From positions 62,001-126,000 of the forward strand of contig JAVHJL010000007.1 in NCBI GenBank assembly GCA_036971715.1: DNA of 64,000 nucleotides, read 5' to 3'. The notes under the pieces were generated by a model. The model was given only the letters and a program-made list of their open reading frames with translations, was not told the DNA's origin and ran no database searches. Position 1 is the first letter of the stretch. Each line of letters starts with the position of its first letter. The stretch is from Arthrobotrys musiformis (taxonomy: Eukaryota > Ascomycota > Orbiliomycetes > Orbiliales > Orbiliaceae). Below, in pieces: positions 34,055 to 45,072 of the stretch. Made by a program: the position numbers and the translations under genes.

Positions 34055-34660
34055 ATGGCTACCGTAAAGAAGATCACCAACTATATCATCGCCCGCCCAA
34101 AGCTTTTCAACTTCATCAAGCCGATTGCTGACCGATACTGCGACCTCGCCGGTTATCGGAAAGTCGGGCTCATGTACGGATAATCTCCATATCCCAAAGG
34201 ATACATATACAATATGCCTATACATCACGGTCTTGATTCTTGTGACTAACGCCATGTCTACCCACATAGGTACGAGGATCTTCTGCGTGAGGAATCGCAC
34301 ACCGTCCAGCTAGCATTGAAGCGATTGCCTCCAAGAATTGCCTACGACCGTGCCTTTAGAATACGGCGAGCTCTCCAGGTATGATCCAAGTAATCCTCTC
34401 TCTGAGAGAGAATCGCCGACCGCGGTTTATATATCACCGGTTCGGTCGCTAATGCTATCTAGTGCTCTGTCACACATACCCTATTGCCAAAGGAGGAATG
34501 GATCAAGCCTGAAGAAGTATGTGCCCCTTAGAAAGCAAATCATCTTGTCTTCACGCTCACCCATATTTCACAGGATGTGCCATACCTATCTCCCTACATC
34601 GAAGAAATCGAACAGGAAGAGGCCGAGCGCAAGATGTTCGATGCTTTAACCAGAAAATAG
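34055..34660 (+). CDS. QCR7: ubiquinol-cytochrome c reductase subunit 7 (QCR7)
   Basis: Four exons: 34055-34173, 34270-34378, 34463-34516, 34574-34660; 369 nt, 122 aa, the normal size. The start is MATVKKITNYIIARP. Family motifs: FNFIKPIADRYCDLAGYRKVGL, the LMYEDLLREE stretch, LPPRIAYDRAFRIRRALQ, LPKEEWIKPEED, YLSPYIEEIEQEEAER. QCR7 is the 14 kDa matrix-side subunit of complex III; it packs against cytochrome b and helps early assembly. It has no cleaved presequence, as is usual. The stop lies 100 bp from the stop of the convergent small membrane-protein gene, so their 3' ends probably overlap. Confidence 0.97.
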
Positions 34661-34760
34661 CGGTCTGGGGCTTTGGCTCTACGTCATACCGTTTTTTGTA
34701 TAAAACCTATCCCTCCATTCGATATTTGTACAGTTCACCCATAAATCAGCTTGTCTCTTA

Positions 34761-35283
34761 TCAAAATAAAATCCCATTGGTATCCCGGTTGGCTAGTGGT
34801 ATCCCAAAATATTCGCCCTTCAAAACCCCCCTAGGACTACCAACGCCTAGCGTAGCGCAAGGAGTGTGAACTCGATACGCTGTGTATATTAACGGCCCAC
34901 CCACTTGTAGATATATCGTCAACCGCCCTGTTATTCCACCCCGGGGCCCCCATCTGATAAACCGGACCTGCTCTTCCGTGCTCCTTGACGTGGAACTGGT
35001 CAACAATGTACATATAGCTAAAACTCCTCCCTCATCAAAGGATGAAGAAAGCGAAGAGAGCGAAGAAGAAGACTCACTCAAAGCCTCGCGCTCCATCTGA
35101 GCGTTCCGCCTTGCCATCCTGATAGAGCTGCGAGTGTACACAAGTAATAACCCGGCCATCGTAAATGCTGCCAATGGCATAGTAAACGCCTGTTTTATGG
35201 ACTCGACGTTCAACCACCCGATAGCACACGCGACGGACATTGGATTTTCGACTTACCTTCGGCGAAAAACGATTATGTGACAT
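34761..35283 (-). CDS. small single-helix membrane protein, function unknown
   Basis: Preferred model: exon 1 35283-35257 (MSHNRFSPK), GTAAGT...ACAG intron, exon 2 35189-34761, 151 aa. Unspliced, the same frame opens at an ATG at 35240 (MSVACAIGWLN) and gives 159 aa; the consensus donor and the better fit to small fungal proteins favour splicing. The N-terminal part has one hydrophobic helix (AFTMPLAAFTMAGLLLVYTRSS) followed by a basic RMARRNAQMERE segment, as in small mitochondrial or ER membrane proteins. The next stretch is a Ser run, and the last 75 residues have little coding character, so a further intron or an earlier end is likely. I do not recognise a named family. Confidence 0.5.
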
Positions 35284-37602
35284 ATTTTGGTCGGACTTGA
35301 TCTTCTTTCCCTAAGTCCTTCTCACGGCTGGGGCGGGAAATTCAACTTCCCTAGTTTCAATCGATCAAACGGCCTCTGTCGGATGCATAAAGGTTAATTC
35401 GGGGACAAAAACTCGCTCAAGACAGCCGAAACCAACGTAATCAGACTACTCCAGGTACTATGGATATTTCGTATATGTACATGTGTGTAGGTGGTTGCTT
35501 GGGTTGTTTAGAACCTCCATACCTTTGGTTCTAGAGAAATTCGGAAGTATATGATCTCCCAGATTTTATTCGTGTCGATACCAATTAATGAATTGCCTGG
35601 TTGATGTCCAAGTTTGGCCCCAGCCATGCAATCCTCGCTAACCGCCCGTTGCTTTGACGAACAACTAGCAACACAGAAAGAGCAATTTAGCTGTTGTATT
35701 CTGACACGTCTGTCATCCGCTAAGCTAATTATAAGCATATATCTTAATTACATGACGATTGCAATTGTATAATATTCTATTATAACGTCATGAAGCGAAC
35801 TATTGTGACGGCATGGGTTTGCTGGTGGATGATGAAAGGGAGATGCGAAGAGGCTAGCAATATACTTCGTGCTGTCTCAAATCCCAGGCAATATATATCT
35901 AGGTATCTTCTGTATTAAATTTATAAATTAAATTAACCCCGTAAAGAAACATCCAAAACAAAGCACGACAGTTACAAGCCTTGTACCGTAATTAATTTGC
36001 GGAAACTCGCATATAGTCGGCGCGATCATAAACCGTTGGATATCCAACGATGATATGTCCCAGGCCTGGGCTGTTGTACGATCTCGATACCTTTCAGCTG
36101 CCACCTGTTCCTTGGAAACCCTATTTCCAGTGTCAGCAGTTAAAGACAACTAAAACCCCATCCTTCAGCCACAAGCCCAGAGATATCCAACGTTAACGTT
36201 GGTGACACGCCTCGGTGCGTGCTTATATACACGGATACCATATTTTAGAAAAGGCAGTTTTATCTCCGCCGTTATGTGGAAGTAAACTCCTGGTTACGAG
36301 ACTGGCAAAGTCCGTGGTGGAGGGCAAAATGAGGCACACAGTACAGTAAAGCTTAATCAATACAGCATGCAGCGCCGCTGACAACTGCAAACAATTCTAT
36401 TTGAATTTACTTCAAGAAGCTTTGGTATCGTTATGATCATGAGCCGTTGTTACACGGGGATGGGGCGTACAAAGAACGATTTTATTACTTGCAAGCCATT
36501 TCGAATTTCCGTGACCTGGAAACCAGGGCCATCACTTCATTCACCTGGTCGCACAAGATTTGCGAGAGGGGTGTTTATCTAGAATCTTGTTCCTTACCGC
36601 TTGACACAGCCGACTTTCTCCATATCTCTCTTCCTTTTCCTTCCTTTACTTCCCCTTCCCCCTTTACCCCCCCGCTCCAGCTGGGTCATCTGCATTCTAT
36701 ATCATTGTTTATGAAAGCCCCGATGTCCATGCTCCGTGGCGAATCAGTATTCGCTAGGTCGTGGCCGATCGAAAGACATGGAGTTTATGCATGTCCTATC
36801 TTCCTTGCCCTAGAGCCAAGTCTCACATCCTTCCAAATACCATTTTATTGGGCAGCCGAACCCGCCCCGTATCATTCTCCCCTTGCAATGCACCGCCAAA
36901 GCAATGTACCTTCCCCCTCCCTTGCAATCGACGCGAGTGTAACATCAAGGTTACAAGCACGAGGAACGAACCTCGCAAACTTGCCTCCCCACTCCTCCCC
37001 CTTCCTCCTCCTTCTCTTCTCTTCTCCTACCCTCGGCTGGCCAACGGGATGACACAAACTCTAGAGGCATGACATTGCAGCCATGCACGAATGATCAACT
37101 TGCATTTGGGAATGTTTCTAACAAGAATCTAGACCTCTTCCCCTAGGCCCTGCCCTCCCATGGCATGTCATGTTCTGCCTTGATCTGTATCCTTCCGAAA
37201 TTTCTCAGATTCCCACACCATCGGGCGATCTCTCTTGACGGGGTGAGGGAAGTGTAAAAAGTATATATCCATATTGCACTATAGTAGTACTATAGTGGTG
37301 GTCTTATTTCAAAAGACACATGTAAGGATGAAGCCTGGGAGCGTAGACAAATCATAATGCACTATCAAAAATTAATCGCTATACGAATGTCGATTACAGC
37401 ATGCAAGAAGATATGTGTCCGTTAATACAATACGGGTAATCAAATAGACCTAGCTCTATTTTCGATTTTCTAAACATACGTAGAAAGGTCTAAGGAAGGG
37501 AGGTCGGGGCGAAGGAATAAAACCGTACATCGACAGGTTCAGCATACCTACCTATCTACAGCGGGCTAGATAGATATCGATATCCACATATAACAAAAGC
37601 GG

Positions 37603-38100
37603 TTGGACTTCACGGGAGCCACGGGTTCGATCATCATTACATTTCACAGAGGGAAGCAAATGATCTTATACATTGCAGATCACGGCCATTTGTACGATTG
37701 TGTCAAGAATCGGGTGTGGAGACCTGGTGATATCATTATCTTGAACACCGACCCCGCCCCGAAGGGGCTAAAGTTACCTACAAATCCCAAAAGGTACTGA
37801 AGATGATTCTTAGACCCTTTGAAGAAAGAAGAGAGGAGATAAGATGTCGTTGCCAAACGACTAGTTCGCCAACGTTAGAGCTGGGAGAACGGGGAGCCCC
37901 CGGAGGGCGAAGCCCTTCTTTGAACCAAACTTAAGGATGAAATGTACACCGATAGTGAACTGACTAGGCTACCCTCCCAGCCCCTCACTACTAGACCTTT
38001 TCGCCAAAAGAATTTCAATTATCGCCCTGTAAGGGCTTGCTTAGCAAGTGACTACCCTTCCCGCCGGCCTAGCTAAACTAGCTTACAGATAAACATCCGA
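37603..38100. other. anomalous segment, possible organelle-derived (NUMT-like) insert
   Basis: It contains several short GC-rich inverted repeats: GCCCCGAAGGGGC near 37756, a GGGCGAAGCCC hairpin near 37906, a CTTGCTTAGCAAG hairpin near 38036 and a CTAGCTAAACTAG palindrome near 38079. Such short GC-rich hairpins are common in fungal mitochondrial spacers and introns. A 65-codon frame (37603-37800) precedes them, without an ATG at its start. No homology could be tested; an ordinary nuclear spacer or structured RNA is an alternative. Confidence 0.3.
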
Positions 38101-38419
38101 CTCTTATGGAATCAAGAAACTCGCTGAAGAATGCAGTTGGTGGACAAAGCTTTCGGAACAAAAGCATCCATGCTGTTCACGTGGACAGTGCGGATGAGAG
38201 GGGTTGAGAGCCAGAGAGGGGAAGCAGAAGAAGTATTTTCCACCCGCATAAGACGTGACGTGCACATAATTTGGGGGAGAGAAAAGTGGATGCCTAGTCA
38301 GACGGCCCTCCTCTTCTCCACTGGATATGTAGGCCGAGGAATGCGAGTGGCCAGGTAAATTCTTTTTTCTTCTCGTTTTTATTTTTCGTAATCAAGTCAG
38401 CAATTGTTTCTGGCTGAAA

Positions 38420-38422
<3 letters not shown>

Positions 38423-38451
<29 letters not shown>

Positions 38452-38475
38452 TGGGTGGGTGGGTGTATGCGTGTG
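38423..38475. repeat. GA then GTGG/GT microsatellite
   Basis: GAGAGA run with two GAAA breaks, then GTGGGTGGGTGG and GTGTGTGTG. Intergenic. Confidence 0.85.
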
Positions 38476-39060
38476 TGTGCACTGGAACGAGCGGTTTGAA
38501 TGAATGATTAGACGCAAAGTCTTGAAAGCAAAATCAATAGTTGCAACTGTAAATGGGGGCCGGGCTCTCAAACTACGTATAATTCGGATTTTTGTTTCCC
38601 TCCGATTGATATGATATGGTGTACAGGTAGGAAGGAAAAGAAAGGACGAAAGGGAAGCGAGGGGCTGCAGATGCTACATAGATTTCAACCCTGGTAGAAG
38701 GAAATACAAGATCATGGAGAGGCAGGTGATTATGAAATATAGACAGACATTAATATGCGTACGAGTGAGTACCAATATCGCATGCACCGAAACGGAGCCA
38801 AGCCAAAGTGTCAATGAACACCAGTAAAGCAAATATTAAGGACATTGATAACCTGTAAAAAGAGTGACGCCAACGCCAAACAAATTAGAAAGTTTTTTTT
38901 TTAGGAACCAGCAGTATGACACCAAAATAAGAATTCCACCAGGTAAGAAATGAACAAATGAAATAGTTATCTTGTCGAAAAATGGCTAAAGAAGGTGGGA
39001 AAATGTAGTCTGTTGAATATCTCAGAGGGGGGAGCGGTGCGTCCAGCGCCAGCTCATAGC

Positions 39061-40122
39061 TTATCTCCAATGTGCTGGAGGAGCTAGATTGGGTTGCCCT
39101 AGGCGTCTACGTAGCTCTGCAATTTCTCGATCTTTATTCCCAATAATTTGCTTCATCCCATGAATCTCGGTGCGAAGCTGGTATATATACTCGTAAGCGT
39201 GCTTGAGGATTGATGCCTTCGAGATCCCTTTGGTATCACGACTCTCTTGACATGCTGGAACGACCTGGACGAGTCGGTCCATGCCGTCTTTGATGTGTTC
39301 CCGCCGTCGCTGCTCTGATTGCAAATGTGCCTTCCTTCGACGGGCAGCCTTTGCTAATTCAGCAGATTGCCTATTGCCTTTCATGTTTTCCTGGGTTTGC
39401 TGGTAGCGTTGGACAAGGGAAGAATCGAACATCATAGTCTCCTCCTTAATGGTGTGCGTCTCATCCGAGTGCTGTGTGAGAGGTGTGAGAGGCGTAGTTA
39501 CGATATCTTCGTCACCGAAGATATATCCCGACCGGCCAAAAGACGAAGAAGAATCAGAAGCAGCGAATGAACTCTTCCTGGTATTTGGGGGCGAGCGGGG
39601 GGCACCGGCTACGTTTCTTTGATCAAAGGATGTTTTCAACGCTGGCAGGGGTAAACCGCCATGGTTTATTGGGTATGCACAGCCGTCTTTTTTGTAGGGA
39701 TGATACTGGGCAGCGGAGCAGTCTCTCTTCTTCGACATGAATCTCGAGAACGATGATATCTTTGGGGATGCCATGGATACAGGAGAGCTTGACGAATTGC
39801 TAATGCTTTGTGTATATGAAGACTGTGGTCTTGAATACTCCCCACGGGATTGGTCTTGATTGGTCATGACTCGATAGGCTTGATCGGGACTGCTTTCGAC
39901 GGAGGCAGAGGTGGAATCCTTTTGGTCCTGGCCATTAAAGATGTCGCATAGGCTACCTGCCGCTGCTTCTCTGATGATGTCTTTGCAAGGCCTACAACCA
40001 CAGGTGCAAATTAATAAACCGGAACAGGACAAACTGCGTCGTCGTCGACATTGACACTAATTGGAGATAAATATAACTTACGGGAGCATGAAGCTTGCGT
40101 TGGGCTCCTGTTGGAATGTCAT
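39061..40122 (-). CDS. bHLH transcription factor
   Basis: Two exons: 40122-40082 (MTFQQEPNASFMLP) and 39991-39061; 972 nt, 323 aa; the intron is GTAAGT...TAG. The N-terminal two thirds are Ser-rich and disordered, with the short motif PCKDIIREAAAGSLCDIFN. The bHLH is near residues 218-280: the basic region KAHLQSEQRRREHIKDGMDRL holds the His-Glu-Arg set that contacts an E-box, the loop contains a DTKGISKASILKHAYEYI helix 2, and a leucine-zipper-like coil follows (LRTEIHGMKQIIGNKDREIAELRRRL). It is therefore a bHLH-Zip protein that should dimerise and bind CANNTG in the nucleus. I do not assign it to a named fungal regulator such as PHO4/NUC-1 or INO2/4. Confidence 0.88.
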
Positions 40123-43061
40123 GATGATAGAAAAAATCTGGGGTTTGATGCAATTAATAACTCGACCAGCGAATTCTTCGTTTGGGAAGTGTCACTGTGG
40201 AGATTAAGAGGAATGGGTCTGAGGGTCGACAGGGAAATGTCCCGGGAAGTATATTTTATATTGTCCCTTCTGTGTGTGTGCATGTAGTCAATTACTAAAG
40301 GGCGAGCCACGTATATTCCGCCAGTCCTTTGGGGGTTCAGATCAGGTGGTGGGTAAGGTAACTCGCTCGTCTGAGGTCTGAGGTGGCTAAAGAATGGTAT
40401 GTGCAAAAATATGTCCAGATAAAACAAGCTGCCAGGCGGGTTGGCAGGATAACTCAGGCAAAAAAAAAAAAAAAAAAAAGACCGAGAGAGGAGAGTGATA
40501 GAATGTCCCAATTGCTCGTGAATCTAGAAGGGGTCCGCCAAAGACGATGCAGACCGCCATCGCTTTATCACCTTGGAGGTGACAGCGGGTGAATCAGGCA
40601 CCAGCACCCTGTCCTGATATCACCAAAAAAGTAATATCAATACAAGTAAAATAACAGCCCTTCTAGACAGCTCTCATCAGAAATACTTTCCGCATTTTCC
40701 ATCGTGCAAAGGCCGGAGATGGGGGAAAGAGAGGGGGGTGCGAACAGTGAGAGTTAAACAATAACGCTCAGAGGAAAAAGAAATCAAGATGAATCCGGTG
40801 AGAGGGCATCAATAGAGTTCCTGCAGGAGTACCACTTGGAAGACGCGAGTTAAGTTAACAGCTGCGATCTTCGGGACCAAGGAAGCACAGACGAGAGCTC
40901 GACCAAGTGCAACCAACCTGATAGATTTCCCCAGGGAGAGATGTAAGATTGACGAGCAACGGCACCATGGGCCTGCTGTGGTTGCTGGTCGCGGAAGTAT
41001 CCACCGACGGTGTACCCCTTGCTTCATTGGCAGAAGCTCTTATGCAAGGTGCTCTGCATAATAGACCGGGCAAACTCGACGGATCCACTCCCTCATGTCC
41101 AAGGAAGCAGTATAGCTGTCCGGATTTGCATAGCCTGTGGAAGCTTGAGACGTATAGTAATAATACCATTTCGATTCAACTCTACCCCATGGTCGTTGAC
41201 TGCCTCCCTGAGATGCATGTCATCTAGATATGATGTATTGCCAAAAACCCGTGGCTATCCCTAGATCAGATAAATCGTAACAGTCGCCACTGAGCAAAAC
41301 ACGCCGAAATGTCAATTGGCGTGCTGCGCTCCCCGCTCTAGGGCCGATGATATTACCTACATCTATGCATATTGTGGCCGCATGAATTTTTCGGGTAACA
41401 CCATCGTCAAATTGTGCAGTGGCGCGGGCGTGTAGCAGTTGAATGAATGTTCTTTCCCCCTTTCCCACGGCTTGCTCGCTTTTCAGCATATGCTCCGATT
41501 CTGGTGTGACACTAGATCGTGCGTCCCATCTGTAAGATGTGTCAGATCCCGTATGTGCGTCGATGTCACGCTGGCTTCGGATTTGGGGATTTCAGAATCC
41601 AAGGCCCGGTCGAATGACGGTGTGTTGGAGACCGTGGTGTCTAGACCAGATCGACTGCCAACCTCTTTGTACTTTCGGAATTGAGTTTCGAGCACGTATT
41701 GGGAGATATATGCCTTTGGAGGGGGGTTCCGGCTGCCTGGGACTTCTCGCGATATTACTGGCAACCTCACCAACTCGGACGAGCAAAAAGAAACTGTACT
41801 GGAAATAAAGCGGCGGAGGGAAAGAGATCCGCCTGCATATTTTCCATCCTCATTAGAGAAGAGGTGGTCGGCCTAGTGTTTCTGATATTGATAGGCGCTT
41901 GGCAGAGGCCAGACCAGGAATCAAGTCGTGAAATCCAAAGCGTTACGAAACATAGGACTCAGGTGCCCGCTCCCCATTGGAATTTCGGGCACCGCGTGGA
42001 TGGGAGGTATCCTTCACCGCCATCTCGCAATGCAATGGTTTCAAGTGCATCCCCCCCAAAAAGTTGCCATCATTGCGCAATTGTGGGCGTCCGATAAGGA
42101 ATGTGATTGATACTTGGAAGGGTTGGACTGATGACACTTTGCCGGACATGTGCCAGAAGGGCACTGCGTTCCTCTGGTATCACTTACTGATACTTCTAAC
42201 TTGCGCCTGTTTCGATATCGAACCACTTGTGCTATGGTTGTGATTTGAAGGTCCTCGGGTCAACATATCGTCCGTCCGTCTGGCAGCACATGAATATGGA
42301 TGGTCAAGGGACCGCGTTTCTTCTATCGGTTTTGGGTGGCCTAGATTTATTGGCAATCGTCGCGTTATGCCATCGTCTTATAACCATCAGGTCGCACAAG
42401 CACTGCTCGACAAAGGCACCCAGAATACGTCCGTCTGTGGTGGGGGAAAAGACCACCGAAATACGGGAGATTAGGAAATTACTTGATTAAATTGGCTTTG
42501 CTCGAAAAGTATGCGGCTAAATATTAACTAAAGAAGTAGAAGGAGAAAGCCCGACACAGTAGCCTTAAAGTAAAGCGACAGAAAACCGTCTGATGTACTG
42601 AAGAACCCCGAGAACAAGAGTAGAAAGAAAAGTAAAATAAAAAACAAAAATATACATAAACCATAAGGAATAAAAAACCAAAGCAAGGCTAGAAGGGAGA
42701 AGGAGGTCGGGTTTCATTATGTGCTTGTTGCAGAGGTTTAAAAAAAAAAAAAAAAAAAAGTCGTTGTATGCAAGAATAAAAAAGGATGCATACATGTAAG
42801 CTTTTGAATTAAAAACGGGGATTCGCAAGTGTTATACTGCCGAGGGAGTAATTCGCGTTCCGATTTGGGAAACCAACAGCCATTATTCAAAGGATTCTAT
42901 CTGTCATGGAAGGAGTATTTAAGGAAAGAGAAGGGGTACAAAATACCACGCAGGCACATGCAGCCTTCGACCATAATAACGAGGACAACGAGATAATCCC
43001 ATAACCCAAAATAAAAACACATGGCATAGGGAGGTGAAGCAAGAATGAAAACACGTTGTAT
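40123..43061. other. 2.9 kb region, no gene resolved; possible decayed or unmodelled gene
   Basis: Between the bHLH promoter and the ECM33 3' end. 40.8-42.5 kb has coding-like base composition and several medium frames: minus 40855-41169 and 41220-41489 (both ATG), minus 41483-41773 (TTG start, Ser/Thr/Asp-rich), and a plus frame to 42490 with a helix-like VLGGLDLLAIVALCHRL. I could not join them into one spliced gene on either strand or recognise a family. An A-tract of 20 nt lies at 40460-40479 and one of about 20 nt at 42739-42759. Confidence 0.4.
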
Positions 43062-44394
43062 CTACAGGACGAAAGCGGCAAAGAGGGCTAAGGCTGGAAG
43101 AGCGGCGAAGGATTTGTTAACGGTAAACTTGCCTGCGGAGTTCTTCTTGTCCCCGCTGCCGCTGCCGCTCTTAGTTGGATCGGTACCCTCAGTACCTGGG
43201 TTGGTAACGACACCCTCGCAGACGTACTTTCCTTTGACGATGCTACCTTCGAATTTGTCAAATTCTTCGGAACAATCAAACTCAGCGGTAGTCTGCAGGT
43301 TGAACCCTCCGCGAATATCTCTGATGGATGGGAATGTAGCACTAGTAGGTTTATAGTTAGCATCAAGGCGCGCATTCTGTTTCGGATTTCTGAGGGGAGC
43401 TGGCTTACTTCTCGAAGTCACCGCTGATATCGATGGAGCCGTGGACAACAGACAGCTTAGGGAAGCCAGTAATCTCCTTAACGCTGGAGTCGTTGACGAA
43501 CTGAAGAGTACCGAAGATGGTTTGCAATTGTGGCATGCTGACGTTCACAAGAGCATCGTTGTTGGCGAATGTTATGTCACCACCTTCCGTGCCAGTGCCA
43601 ACAGCGGTCAGCTTAGGCGTCGACAAGGTTTCAAACGTGTTCTCAAAGAATCCAAGGGAGCCATTGACGGTGGCAAGAGAAGGAAGCTCAACACTGCCAC
43701 AGGATCGGAATGTAGCGTTGTTGGCCCAGGTGAGGTTGGGGAAGCTAGCAGCGACTGAAGGGCTGTTGAACTCGATAGCTAGGCTGTCTGTGATGTTGGA
43801 GAGCTGAACTTTGACCTCCTTAAGGTACCTGTTGTTATTGATATTGAATCGCTGTGTGGTGACAAGATTAATGCCTTCGAGGGATTCAAGGATAGTGTCG
43901 GTGATGGTGACTCTGGAGGCCTGGGTGACCTGGGCGGCCAATCCCAAATTGCTGAGAGCTGGGAGTGTCTGCCAGTAGATCTCTCCAACAGTGCGCAGGG
44001 AGTTGAAGTTGAGCTGGTTGAGAACGGTCAACGAGGTCATGTTGAACTTGCCCTCGATGGTTGCGAGCTCCGGGGCAGTGAGCTGCTGGAGGTCAACGCA
44101 ATTGGAAGCGATCAAGTCACCCCTGATAGTTCTAATACCGTTGATGGTAGCGATGACAAGATTGGCTCCGAGGACCAAATCACCTGCAAGAGTGGTGCAG
44201 GATTGGAGAGCATCGAGATCGGCTTGGGACTCGACCGTTGTGGACGTGGCACTGCACGGATTACGTTGGGCTGTACGTTACGAGGGGTCAGTGGGGGTTT
44301 GATCATCGCGGGCGAGAGTGAGCGAATGAAGATTTGACCTACCATTGGCCGCTCCAACGACGGCGAGCGAGGTAATAAGAAGTTTTCCCAACAT
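43062..44394 (-). CDS. ECM33: GPI-anchored cell-wall organisation protein ECM33
   Basis: Three exons: 44394-44343, 44270-43409, 43341-43062; 1194 nt, 397 aa. Signal peptide MLGKLLITSLAVVGAANA. The body is a series of receptor-L-type leucine-rich repeats (SCTTLAGDLVLGANLVIATINGI start, then repeated LxxxxGxxxFxxN units), with many N-glycosylation sequons (NMTS, NITD, NNAT, NVSM, NDSS). It ends with a Ser/Gly/Thr linker and a GPI-attachment signal: small residues near NSAGK, then a hydrophobic tail ending LPALALFAAFVL. ECM33/SPS2 proteins reside on the plasma membrane and wall; loss weakens the wall and alters morphology and virulence in several fungi. The 4.85 kb gap upstream is unusually long for this region. 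Confidence 0.95.
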
Positions 44395-45017
44395 TTTCGA
44401 TATTATTATTTAATCTGGAAGAGCCGAATGTTAGCACAATGGTTCAACTTCAATTGATGTCTTTAAGGAAAGCGGGTGAAGCTTATAAGACTGACACCGA
44501 CAGGTCGAGGTGAAGATGAAGGAAGGAGCAAGGGAGGAGAGAGGGAGAGAGGGGGAGAGAGAAGGGGAAAGAAGCAGAGACCAGAGGAGTGGAGTGGAGT
44601 GGAGCAGGCGACGGCGGCGACGATATAACAAAATAAAACAGTATAAAGAGCGAAGTGACAATGGCCATGGCAACGGGCCTCTCAGGGTAATGGATCTTCC
44701 AGGGTGTTGTGTCGCGCGTGTTGTAACAACGAACACGAGAGCAGCCCATCATCGCATGGTCCACCAAGCGCAAACAACACGGAGACAACAAGCAGCGGAT
44801 TGCATACTCGATCAAGTACGTCCATGGTATGCTTTATACCATGTATCATCTACTCTTTGAGGCGGCGCGGCAGGAAATGACGGGGCATGGGAATGGCGAG
44901 GCCAAAATGGCAAAATTAGGAGGAAAGGCCTAGAGGGAAGAAAAGTGAGGTAGGGAGAGAGAGAGTGTGTGTGTGTGTGCGTGCGTGTGTGTTCGCATTT
45001 CGGAACCTCAGTGGTGC

Positions 45018-45072
45018 CCTGTCTTGTCCCGTCTTGTCCTATCCTGTCCTGTCCTGTCCTGTCCTGTCCTGT
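45018..45072. repeat. TGTCC pentanucleotide array
   Basis: About eleven TGTCC/TGTCT units, the last seven perfect; about 630 bp upstream of the ECM33 ATG. Confidence 0.9.

Larger units (their letters stand above)
35284..39060. other. 3.8 kb intergenic region without a supported gene
   Basis: Between the small membrane-protein gene (its promoter side) and the 3' end of the bHLH gene. 35.3-36.4 kb is AT-rich unique DNA. 36.6-37.05 kb is strongly C/T-rich, with a long frame that opens only from TTG. 37.6-38.1 kb looks different from its surroundings and is listed separately. A GA/GT microsatellite lies at 38423-38475. A long 3' UTR or a non-coding RNA is possible. Confidence 0.45.

Noticed and set aside
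36447..37052. 201-codon plus-strand frame
   Set aside because: It opens from TTG, is dominated by a C/T-rich tract (Ser/Pro/Leu), and shows no domain or splice support.
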